Of a DNA stretch of 64,000 nucleotides, positions 1 to 10,133 are shown piece after piece. Positions within the stretch are counted from its first letter, which is position 1; every line of letters starts with the position of its first letter. The translations under genes and the position numbers were made by a program. The notes under the pieces were generated by a model that was not told the DNA's origin, made no database searches, and worked only from the letters and a program-made list of their open reading frames with translations. Source of the stretch: Pisolithus tinctorius (Eukaryota; Basidiomycota; Agaricomycetes; Boletales; Pisolithaceae); NCBI GenBank assembly GCA_024663395.1, contig JANFAH010000005.1:434001-498000 (forward strand), given 5' to 3'.

Positions 1-1246
1 ACCTCATCTCCCCTGCAATGCATTTGGTAAGTGAAGTGCAGTGTATGTACCTGCTTGGTTATTGAATTCACCGCCGCGCAGGAGGGTGGTCGACGTGCAA
101 CACATTGACTAATGTCATCATATACGGGTCTTGGGTGATTGCTGGCTTACGTACGTTCTGAGTGTGGCCCACCAGCGTCTGGTTGAGGTGCTGATAATCA
201 AAATAGTTGGATTATATGGCATAGCTCTGCCGTTTGTGGTTCTGCTTCCTCCGAGGGCAGAGTCTGATCTGGAGAGTACTTCGGACCGCACTGTAGGAGA
301 GAAACCTGAAGAATCCAAGACGATAGAAGAAGAAGAAGTACAGCCGCAATCTCCAACATCCGCAGATGTGCAGGAATGGCTACTACAAAACCAGGACAAG
401 ATGTCGCCGAAAACGGCACTTGTTGAATTTCCACGATCCTCGGGCAGTCCACGCGGATATGGTTACGGGTCGCCGTCTTTGCCATCGACCCCTACGCTCT
501 CGCAAGCTAATGCCCGATTATTGCCAGAAGTTGCCACTGATGGTGGCTATGGGATGGCCGGACTTCGTGACTCAGGATATTGGTCTACTTCGCGGAACAG
601 TGTAGCACAAACCACCCGTGCCTCCTCGATGCTGGTTACAAACAGAACTTTCGCTGCTCCTTCTGATCCCTCCAGCCCTGCGCTCCGTTCTCTCGATCAA
701 TCGGAGGGGAAACTTGTCGGGGAAACCGTTGTTCCTGCGGAGCCGAGCAGCAGGTATGTTTAGCAGTCGCTCCTAGAGGCTCGGTCTAATGAACGTGGTA
801 GTGCGTATACTGTTATTGACGGCTATGAGTCGCCGTCACTCTACACTCAATCGTCTGCGGCTCCGAGTCGAGCGCCCACGGTCACTAGGCAACCGGTCAG
901 TCGAAGACACACCAGAGGGGGTGAGAGTCCCCCCCACCCCCCCGTTGGGCCTGCGCAAGAAAGCATTGACACAGAGCAGGTGGAGGTCGGTAGTCCTAGA
1001 GGTGGTTACCTTGATCCGCCACTAACGGCGCTTCCCATCCCTGACTATGCTTCTCGCCGGAGCGCCGCGCCAACGACGTTCGAATTCCATCTCTCTGATC
1101 GGTCACGGCCTGTGTCAACTGACGCGGGAGAACTATTGAATATCGTCGGTGGTAGGCGACTGCAAGCACGCCAGGACTCCGTGGTCTCTAGCGTTGACAT
1201 GGACGAGTGGAGAAAGCTTGTTCTTGGTGCCGCTGGCAAGGCCTAG
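1..1246 (+). CDS. 3' part of a hypothetical membrane protein gene
   Basis: Partial gene; the start lies upstream of the window. My model has exons up to 26, 163-753 and 802-1246 (stop TAG 1244-1246). An apparent in-frame TAG at 761-763 falls inside a 48-bp intron (754-801) with donor GTATGT, branch-like CTAAT at 786-790 and acceptor TAG; removing it keeps the frame. The first intron (27-162, GTAAGT donor, CTAAT near 109) is less sure. Near the start is one hydrophobic stretch (about residues 17-40 of the visible part), followed by a long Ser/Pro/Glu-rich, probably disordered tail ending in Gly-Lys-Ala. I do not recognise the family. Inference: a single-pass membrane protein or the last membrane segment of a larger one, with a cytosolic regulatory tail. 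Confidence 0.55.
754..801 (+). other. 48-bp intron that removes an in-frame TAG
   Basis: GTATGT donor, CTAAT branch-like site 12 bases before the TAG acceptor. Its length is a multiple of three and it contains the only stop codon between 163 and 1246 in this frame. Confidence 0.65.
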
Positions 1247-1833
1247 GCAGTAGTAGGGAGTGTTGCATTCATATTTGGACGTTCAGACTCAGCATCATGG
1301 ACTTTACGCTTCGATCAATTCTAGGTTCTCGTGTGCATCGTTGCTACAGTAACAAATACCCTGACGGTGCACGAACGGGACATACGATTATTTATTGCAT
1401 GTTGGCACATTTTCCAGTTGACTCTGTGATCGCACGATCAAGTAACATCCACGTACGAGAATCCAATCTGTACATACTACCCACCCAAGAGTCACTTCCT
1501 CGGAGTTGTATTTATGTTGGTCGATGTACTCCATCCAGGCGAATGCACGAATCCGATTTCTTGAACCAGACCAGCTTGTACACCACAATAACAATTGCAA
1601 CAGACTTGCAGTGGGTAGCAGCTAGCAGCAACACGTAGTGTCCACTTTCCGACATCCTTCGCTCATCCACCCCTTGTCTGTACACATGTCAATGAATACG
1701 AACACAATAAGTATGTGAATGAGGCGTAACCAAATGAAATGAAGTACTTAGGCCAGGTATGTAGCGTGACGTCTCTCCAACACGTTACGCCACCACGTAC
1801 TGGTACTCGGTATCGATCCCTCAAGGAAGGTAC
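1247..1833. other. intergenic stretch, nothing recognised
   Basis: An open frame at 1207-1638 has no family resemblance and runs through typical non-coding sequence. The stretch probably holds the 3' UTR of the first gene and the promoter of the FUN14-domain gene. Confidence 0.5.
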
Positions 1834-2564
1834 ATGGCGTCTCCACTTCTTCGAATAAATGCCCGGTTCCGAGTGCCCACGCGACTATCAACATGTAATA
1901 TCCAACGACATTCGGCGAGGGACCTGAGGGCTTTCAGCACTGCAACACTGCAACCATCCACCTTACTACCCCTTCCGAAATCTTACAGGCGTCCCTTTCC
2001 TTTCTTACTAGCTGCAACAGGTGTTGGCCTAAGCCTCGCGAGTTTCGCAAGTCAGTCGAAGGTCCACTGCGATGGTGAGTAGTTACTGTTTCCTGGTTAG
2101 CGCCCTGTCTTGATATTGCAAAGCCGTTGTATCATCGCCTCCTCCTGAACTGGAACCAAACTTGCCACCACCACCACAATCTTCGGTAAACTTCTATGAG
2201 CTTACATTTGGCACCGTGTGCGGAGTATGTGCAGGAGTATTCGTTAAGAAGGGAGCACGCTTAGTTGCGTTCTTTCTCGGTGGTGTATATGTCTTGCTTC
2301 AGGTGCGTCCTCCGTGAACATGATCATATGTACATATACTGAGTCTGCATTAAGTACCTTGGTACCCTTTCGCTCGTCAAGGTCGACTGGGCTCGGATGG
2401 CGTCACACTTCGAGAACCTGTTCTACAGGGCGGATGCGGCAGGGAAAAGGAGACCTCCCACGATTGGATCGATGTTGAGATGGATGATTAATTTTTTGAC
2501 GGTGGATTTTCAAGCAAGGGCATCGTTTATTGCCGGGTTCGCGTTGGGTTTGAGGGTTGGATAG
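1834..2564 (+). CDS. FUN14-domain mitochondrial outer-membrane protein
   Basis: Exons 1834-2074, 2124-2302 and 2355-2564 give 209 residues. Both introns (49 and 52 bp) have GT..AG ends and keep the frame. Residues 1-60 are rich in Arg, Ser and Leu with almost no acids, as in a mitochondrial targeting peptide. After a Pro-rich linker the C-terminal half has the FUN14 pattern: a Gly-rich helix with GTVCGVCAGVFVKKG, a second hydrophobic helix ending VYVLLQ, then KVDW, and a final helix with FIAGFALGLRVG. Family knowledge: FUN14/FUNDC1 proteins sit in the mitochondrial outer membrane; animal FUNDC1 is a mitophagy receptor, while the fungal role is poorly defined. No LC3-interacting motif was obvious. 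Start chosen at the first ATG, which gives the targeting peptide. Confidence 0.8.
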
Positions 2565-2702
2565 AGCGGTGGTATTGGTAACAGCAAACACAGGTTGCCT
2601 GCACATTTACTTCAGATAGGGTCTGATAGCCAAATAAGGAAGGCCAGAAAAAAGTGCTCAGTTCGAGTGCAAGTAGCTATCGTTCAATACTCGACAATCA
2701 TT

Positions 2703-4991
2703 ATGGGTGGAAGACGTGCAAAATACAAACAGCCACCACCGGCACCTCTATCAGAGCCCGGTCCAGACCGCCCGTCTTCCAAAAAACTCGGCAAACGCAA
2801 GGCAAATGCAGACGCTGATCTCGACTCAGAACTGACGCAGGCACGGCCAGCGAAGAGAACCAAGGGCGCGGTCAAGGTATCAGGAAAAAAGGATAGGAAG
2901 AGGGGCGAAACTACTACCCTGTCCACCCAGAAGAAGAAGAAGATAGTAGAAGAAGAGAAGATCTATGAGATTGAGAGTGGCGGAGAGAGCGACGGCTGGG
3001 AAGACGTTAGCAAGTGAGTGCATGGACCATACTATATCCCTTGACATACTCACCTCCAAACGCGATTTCTCAGTGACGATGTCCTCCAAGGTGCTCCGGA
3101 AGAGCTGGATTTGGGCTCGGACGACGAAGAGGAAGTACAACTCTTCCCGAAGAACGCCAGAGAATCAAAACGACAACCTCAAAAGCGCCACGTGGTGGTT
3201 GTGTCTCCTCCAGGATCTGATCATTCGTCCGCATCCGACAACGATGATTCTGAAAGCGAGGGGGAGCGTATCACGATGGCAAATATGGAGGCACGTTCGC
3301 GTGCCATCGACGAGGAAGCAGCTCGCGAGGCTGAGCTTGATTTGGAAGAGGTACAAAATACTGCCGCAGAAGTGGGCGATGAGGATGTTGATATGGTAGG
3401 CGACGGCGACGACGACGAGACCATGGGCGAACCGTTCCACCTGCCTACTGCAGAGGAGAGAGAAGAAGAGAAGAAAGGCGTTGCCGACGTCCATGTCGTA
3501 CAGAAACGTATGCGACATTGCGTCCGTATACTGGGTAATTTCAAAAGACTAGCAGAGGAGGGCAGGTACGTCTGGACAGATCCTTCGGTGTCGACATACT
3601 CGATCCAATTCTCCAATTCTCAGGTCACGCTCGGAATACGTCGCGCAGTTGATTTCAGACATTGCAAGTTACTACGGGTACAACGAATTCTTGGCCGAGA
3701 AGCTTTTCCACTTGTTCTCGGTTGCAGAGGTATTTCGCTTATGACTAAGTTGATGCGTGCGCTGAGGGGTTCTCCCGCCAGGCGATCGAGTTCTTCGAAG
3801 CAAATGAGGTGTCGAGACCGGTGACTATCCGAACCAATACACTGAAAACACGGCGACGAGATTTGGTTCAGGCACTCATCAATCGGGGTGTCAACCTTGA
3901 ACCAATTGGTAAATGGACGAACGTTGGTCTTCAAGTTTTCGAGAGCACAGTGCCGATAGGTCAGCGTTACTCCTCGGGCTTTAGTCCATGTGCTGACGTA
4001 GCAGCTAGGTGCAACACCCGAATACCTGGCGGGACACTACATGCTCCAAGCCGCCTCCTCCTTCCTCCCCGTTATTGCTCTCGATCCCCAACCCAACGAA
4101 CGCATTCTCGATATGGCCTCTGCACCCGGCGGTAAGACTACGCACATCGCTGCCCTCCTCCAAAATACTGGGCACGTCTTTGCCAATGATGCCAACAAGG
4201 CTCGAACGAAGAGTCTCGCAGCCAACGCCCACCGCATGGGTTGCAAGAACGTTACCGTGTGTTCATATGACGGCCGGGAGTTCCCGAAAGTGATGGGTGG
4301 ATTCGATAGGGTGCTCCTGGATGCCCCATGCAGTGGGACAGGGGTTATCAGCAAGGATTCTAGCGTGAAGGTCAACAAGGTAGGCCCTGTCTGATATGTC
4401 TTGACGTGTTCTTTTCGCTTACATGAAGTGAACAGAGCGATCGTGATTTCATGCTTCTTTCACACCTCCAAAAACAGCTCATTCTTTGTGCGATCGACAG
4501 CGTCTCGCCCGAATCCAAGACTGGCGGATACCTCGTTTACTCAACTTGTTCGGTCACCGTAGACGAGAACGAGGCCGTAGTAAACTATGCACTCAAGAAA
4601 CGATCTAATGTTAAGCTTGTCGACACGGGGATCGCGTTTGGTCGTGAGGGGTACACGCAATACCGCGGAAAGACGTTCCATCCGTCAGTGGCCCTTACTA
4701 GGCGGTTTTACCCGCACGTACACAACATGGATGGCTTCTTCGTTGCGAAATTCAAGGTTGAGAAGCGGGCGAAAGTGACAGAAAATAATGTGGGAGTGGA
4801 CGCCGTGACGAGTACCGTCGCTGACGCGGCTGAGAAGGTCAAGAAGGTCGAAGGTTGGTGGTTTGCATTCTTTTTGGTATACATCGCGTCAGACCTGTGT
4901 GTTTACGTCTCTTCCAGAGGGAAAACGCAAACCGATGAAGACAAAGGGTCTTCGTGTTCGCGCACGACACAAGGACTCGTCAGCAAAATAG
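2703..4991 (+). CDS. NOP2: Nucleolar rRNA cytosine-C5 methyltransferase, NOP2/NSUN1 type
   Basis: Seven exons (2703-3013, 3074-3565, 3624-3729, 3782-3959, 4009-4379, 4436-4853, 4918-4991) encode 649 residues; yeast Nop2 has 618. All introns are 49-64 bp with GT..AG ends. The N-terminal third is a basic then acidic low-complexity region typical of nucleolar proteins. A conserved N-terminal segment ([32 protein letters not shown]) leads into the SAM-dependent methyltransferase fold: the SAM loop [10 protein letters not shown], motif [10 protein letters not shown] (Cys about residue 470) and motif VI YSTCSV with the likely catalytic Cys at about 524. The tail is Lys/Arg-rich. Family knowledge: it methylates 25S/28S rRNA and is essential for 60S ribosome assembly. 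The ATG at 2703 is the first in frame that yields the basic tail seen in homologues. Confidence 0.93.
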
Positions 4992-6062
4992 GTATGAAGG
5001 CTGCGGCGTAGAGCCATTCATTTCTTACCCTGATGCGCGGTGGCCTCACCGTGTCTATATCACTGCTGTGTTCTTTGGCTACCCACCGATATTTCATGGA
5101 TTATCATCGGCTCTGCCAAAACAGCCACCATTATTTGAAGACTGACCCTCAGTCTTTTGAAAACCCGTATTTATCCACGCGCAATCAACGCGCTGCCACG
5201 TGTAGAAACACGGCAAGTTGCCTTCCCGTTGTCGATAGATCTGGAACGGAGTTGAACAGCGTGTGCCCAGCCGTACGTGGCTCGTTTGAGCGGTATCCCT
5301 GCATTCCAAATGCTGGATAGGTGCTGAATGAGCATTTATATTGAAGAATGCGTGCCTTAGACGACACTTGGCGAGTGAAAGTATCAACTACAAGGCCCTG
5401 ACTTCCACTCCGCCACAACGTGCCGCGGTGGGGTACTTGAAGTTGGCGGCTGTGCTACATACTGAAGGCCGTTTCATGTCCACTGCAATGCTAATGAACT
5501 GCCAATGGTCTACAATTGTACGCCCTTGCGTAGACAATGAAGCAGTTTGCGCGGAAATTTCATTCTTGAAAAGGAGTTATACATTTGTATATGCGCCCGT
5601 AATTGATTTGCGCCCTCGATGGCTATATACACATTAACCACTCTGCGTCCGTACGTCCTGACGTTCACGGAGGTACGAAGTCCGTAAACTTCGAGCATCA
5701 ATGTTCTCGTCATACATGTAGATATCTCGGTTGCACGAGACCGTTTATTCCAATTCCCGCCAGCTCCTTCCTACTACAACAAGCTTGTTTTCATTGAATA
5801 GCACTGCGATATCTATGTGGGAAGAGTAGACAAGTGACCCCGACCGCAGCAACCAAAAGGCTTCCATTGAGAGATTAGGCTGATCGAATGAGAGACGCGG
5901 CAGCACCCGGCATGAGCCAAGTCTAGAAGAAAAACGGACATCGGTGGCCGACATGCCTCATGGTCAACCAGATACCAGTCTGATCTGAGTCTGAGTTCAT
6001 CGGACGATAAGTGCTCGCCGCATTTTCCCAGCTTAGCCTGTCAGTTGTCTGAATCAGGGTCT
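4992..6062. other. intergenic stretch, nothing recognised
   Basis: Only short frames without family resemblance on either strand. No tRNA-like A/B boxes or long repeats were seen. Confidence 0.5.
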
Positions 6063-6464
6063 TCACGGGCGGTATATATTACGCAGCGTACCGATGACGC
6101 TAGCATCAATAGCGAAAGCGAGGAGCGAGAAGAGCGCCCCTAAGGCGGAACTAATGCCACAAGGGATTACTGGGGAGGTATGGACCAGGACCTTCACAGT
6201 AACGCGTGACACGCGGCGATGCTGCACATAAACGTAAATTGCGGTCAAGAAGGCCAAGAAGGTACAACCGCGTGGTATGAGGCGATCAAATTCAGTCGAA
6301 TCAAAGACGTGGAAGACGAGTGGCATAAAAGCAGTATACCGATCGGGAGTAGTACTAAGGCAAATGTAAAGGGGTATTTGCAATGCTACTGGCATGACTG
6401 CAAGGATTAATTCGGAATTTAGCGAATGGACGGTGAAAATAGAATGAAAGAACGTACAGAGCAC
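6063..6464 (-). CDS. possible multi-pass membrane protein (last exon or relic)
   Basis: A 133-codon open frame with three hydrophobic stretches: one around LAVMPVALQIPLYICL, one around CTFLAFLTAIYVYV and one around SALGALFSLLAFAIDASVIG. Upstream on the same strand a frame at about 6,600-6,680 starts MATATGTAAFG and is followed by intron-like signals (a GTGTCG donor near 6615; a GTACGT..TTGCAG intron just before the third hydrophobic run). I could not join these pieces in one frame, so this is either a gene with an exon I misplace, a pseudogene or chance. The pattern of several short helices joined by short loops resembles small fungal integral membrane proteins, but no family is recognised. 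Confidence 0.3.
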   Translation of the reverse strand: MLCTFFHSIFTVHSLNSELILAVMPVALQIPLYICLSTTPDRYTAFMPLVFHVFDSTEFDRLIPRGCTFLAFLTAIYVYVQHRRVSRVTVKVLVHTSPVIPCGISSALGALFSLLAFAIDASVIGTLRNIYRP

Positions 6465-6899
6465 TGGCTACAGTTGAGTCAAAGATGTACCCAAGCTTCA
6501 CCCTGGTGCACGTTGCAGAAGATTGCGTACTGATTCCCAGCACCCTGATAATATGATGAGCATTTAGAACGATGTGATGGGGTCGGAAGAAGGATGCCGG
6601 TGACATACGACACCTGCAATGCGGAAATACAGTATCCCCCAGACTCCGAAAGCAGCAGTGCCAGTGGCAGTAGCCATGCTGGCTGAAGCGTGGGCCACGA
6701 GATGGAAGAGAAGAAATGTCTGTGTGGAAAATGTAACCAAAAAAAGCAGGACAAAACGCCACCAGCAGCAGGCGAATGATTACCAGCGGAAGAATGGTGG
6801 TGGTACAGCTGGTCGATGCTTTGCCATCAACGTGATCTTTAAAATGATAAGAATGACGTTTCATGATCTATGCCAGGCACTTGCATTTCTGCCATATTA

Positions 6900-8467
6900 C
6901 TTGTCTCGAGGGTACACGTTGTATGACATCCGGTGCCACTCGAAGCAGGGAACTGGCCATGGACCTCAGCCTATCGAGGCATTGACGATGACTTTACCTA
7001 GTGGAGGCCTTCGTGTGAGATAAGACGTGTGCTCGCACCCGGATCAGTCTCATCAAAGCACCGATCCATTACGGGAGCAGATGACGTTATTCTGTAGGGT
7101 TACATTCGTCTATGAAGGACACAAATGTTGCCATCACTACTGCATGCTCTCCCCAAGCTTATTCAAGGACGAACAATGGTGTCCAGAACAGGGGGATCAT
7201 TGAACTGGGATTGTTTAGTCGAGCGTGCGAATGGCTGTCTCGGTAGCCATGAATCAGCATGAAATGTCAAACAACATTGATGGGAGACGCGTGTAGAAGA
7301 CAATAATATGGCAACAGGGGGACATGATGGCGAATGGTTGCGACAGGCGGGTAAATGGTTGAAGGGCAGAAAATCAGAAAAGCTTGGTACTGGTTGGCCA
7401 GATAATTTTCGTACCACGAAAGGGGGAGGCGTAGAACGCGAGACTGTTATAGCCAGGATGGTGATAAGCAACGGTCAACTGACCAGACGAATAAGGACTT
7501 TGTTGCCCTTTTCAGGCGATCTCAGGTCTGGCAGGTGACTGTCACCTTCATGACAGTTGAGACTGTTATTTCACATTGCAAGTAGGGGATCTTTCGAGAA
7601 GACAAAGGGTTTCTTGGAGTCACCCAGGCGTTCTCGAATTGTGTCGAGAGGACACGGCTCCAGCGAGGAGGCGAGAGAGGGGGAAAGGAGTTGAATGGCT
7701 GTGGGAAACGTAACTCGGAAAACCTGACCAGCTCTTCACATTGTCACATGTGAGATCACGTTCGATCTCGCCTCGGCGTGAACAATTTCACAGTCCGCTA
7801 TGATGCACTTGTGGTTCTTTTCGCAACAAAAAAGCGAGAAATGCGGGCAGAAACACGCAGTTGGTGTGCACACAGTCACTGTACGAAGCAGCGAAGGCTG
7901 GGCTGTGTGGAAACTACCAAGTGATTGTACCAACTGGAACCTTTAGCGGCAAGCACATGCATAGGTACATGTAGGATGATCCGTCCAAAATACCGAATTT
8001 TATGTGACATTTGAAAAAGAAAAATATATATCATGACTCGTCAACACTGAGTGCCACCTCCTGCATTGCCATCACCTGTGCATCCCACAAGCTGCAACTA
8101 CGTACGTGCGAGGATTCACTGGGTGTGCAGGCGATGCCAGTCGGAAGAGAGTGTGGATGTGTGGATGGAGTTGAACATATGCCCAAAAAGGGAAACGAAT
8201 TGAACTGAACGAGATTAGGGCAAGTGTTTTTGTTTGGCGCGTAAGCGGAGCCAAATAGGGATAAGAGAGACGCGGAATTCGTTGGAAACCGTATCTTCTC
8301 TCTTTCTTCCTCTTCCTATCCAACGGGCCCAGCGCTGCGTAGCACGCTCTTCTCTCCCTTGTCCTATTATATAGCCTGTTCATGTCAGCCCACTTGCCTT
8401 CCTTTGCCGTGCGCGTCTCACCTGTCTTTTTTTCTTCTTCTCACAGCCCAACTTCGCAATCCCCATA
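6900..8467. other. intergenic stretch; pyrimidine-rich promoter at its end
   Basis: No coding region recognised. The last 200 bases before 8468 are rich in C and T, as is common in promoters of highly expressed basidiomycete genes, and TATTATATAG lies near 8365. Confidence 0.4.
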
Positions 8468-9695
8468 ATGTCTGCTACTGAGGCCACCGTTGTTGCCCCC
8501 ACTGAGGAAGTTAAGGCTGTCGAGACATCACAAGAGCCTGCCCCCACCACCGAGGCTCCCGCAGAGGCACCTGCCCAGGCTACAGAGGAGGTCGCTGCTG
8601 CCACTGTGAGTTCTTTTTCTTTTAGTCTTTTCTCGACGTATCTCATTCGTGCATTTAGGAGGCCCCAAAGGAAGAATCAAAGGATGCTGTATGTTGCACT
8701 GTCGCCTCCAAAATTGCGTTACGTTTGACTGGTACTTTACAGGAGCCCGTCACGGAGTCTGCTGGCGAAGCTCCAGCAGAACCTGCGACCGAGACCGCGG
8801 CTGCTGAACCTGCTAAGGAGGAAGCCAAGACCGTGAGTTGAAACCTCTTTTGATTAGACAAAGCGCGTCAAGGCCTTTTTCAGGATGCTGCCGCCGAGGC
8901 TAAGAAGGAAGAGAGGCCAAAGAGCCCTGGCTTGATCTCCAAACTGCTCTCCTCGATCAAGGAGGGTCAGAAGCAGGTCGCAAAGAAAGTCAAGGTTCCT
9001 AGGAGCCCCAAGAAAGACAAGAAGAAGGAGCTCAAGGAAGAGGTAGGTTTATCGTACTCGCAGTCGGATCAAGCGTTTCATTAATGTTTGTTAGGCTCCT
9101 GCTTCTACCGAGGAGGCCCCCAAGGAAGAGGCTGCTCCTGAGGCCAAACCCGCGGAGACCTCTGCTGAGGCTCCCGTAGTTGAGGAAGCGCCCGCTGAGC
9201 CGGTCAAGGAAACGTGTGTTTTCAGTTAGCAAATCGTCACCAACCATCTGACACTATATTTTCAGTGAGAATGCAGAGCCCGCTCCTGCCGAGCCTGCCG
9301 CTGATGCCCCTGCAGAGGCACCTGCCGAATCCTCTGAGGCTCCCAAGGAGGACAAGGTAGAGGAGAAGGTATATTTATATCTATCTGTCCATAGACATAA
9401 GATGCTGAAGATCCGAAAGGCGGCAGAGGAGAAGAAAAAGGACGACAGCAAGGCTCTCAAGGTCGGCCGTCGTTTGTCTGCCCGGGTCGGTGACTTCTTC
9501 CGACCAAAGAAGAGCGAAGTTTCTACGCCCGCTAAGGTCGACGAACACCCACCTAAGATCGACGAGCCTACTCCATTGGCTCCCTTGGAGAACCCTGCCG
9601 TTCCAGTTGCAACAGAACAAGCACCTGTTGAGGAGACTGCTGCTCCCGCTGAGCCCGCACCTGCTGCTGCGCCTGTTATCGCTGCTGCTGCATAA
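8468..9695 (+). CDS. Ala/Glu/Pro-rich protein with basic RRLSARVGDFF motif
   Basis: Seven exons: 8468-8605, 8659-8688, 8743-8832, 8884-9042, 9095-9213, 9266-9368 and about 9402 (or 9411)-9695. All introns use GT..AG. The last is unusually short (33 or 42 bp), so that acceptor is uncertain. The product, about 245 residues, is mostly Ala, Glu, Pro and Thr, probably disordered and acidic, with two basic islands: an amphipathic segment (SPGLISKLLSSIKEGQKQ followed by Lys/Arg-rich KKVKVPRSPKKDKKK) and KVGRRLSARVGDFF near the end. RRLS fits a PKA-type phosphorylation site. No signal peptide or catalytic motif. I recall similar conserved hypothetical proteins in basidiomycetes but no function. The basic amphipathic parts could bind membrane or cytoskeleton; that is speculation. 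Confidence 0.75.
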
Positions 9696-10133
9696 ACAAG
9701 AAAGGTTGCGCTGATCTAAAGTCTACCTCACGAACGACATGAGCTTTTTTCCGCTTCATTCATCTTTTGGTATGTCGTGCGTGGGTCGTTATGGTCCACT
9801 TCCGACGTCGGCGGTTTCTTTCCTTCTGTTTATGTTTCTCTATGATTCTAATACGCTACTCATTGGATCCGGTTCACTTTTTGACGACCCTACTCATCAT
9901 CATGACTGCTTCGATCCGTGTTTCACCACTTAATGCTGATTCTCTGATCATTGATACCCTCTATTTTCCTCGTGATCCGGATCGAGTACAACATGTTTAT
10001 AAGTTCTCCTTGTAATCAATCCATCTGGAGGGCATCACAATCAAGTCTATGAGTGAACAGGTTTCGGTTATGACTCAAACTGTAAGAAATTTGGAAAGTA
10101 AGCATTTGATATCGCTCTGTCAACGGATGCGAA
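9696..10133. other. 3' UTR and promoter region, no gene seen
   Basis: T-rich downstream sequence of the preceding gene followed by the short promoter of the eIF2B epsilon gene. Open frames here are not conserved-looking. Confidence 0.5.

Noticed and set aside
761..763. In-frame TAG suggesting a stop or readthrough in the first gene
   Set aside because: It lies in a 48-bp intron with proper donor, branch-like site and acceptor.
1207..1638. 143-codon ORF after the first gene
   Set aside because: It overlaps the end of the first gene in another frame and has no conserved-looking segment.
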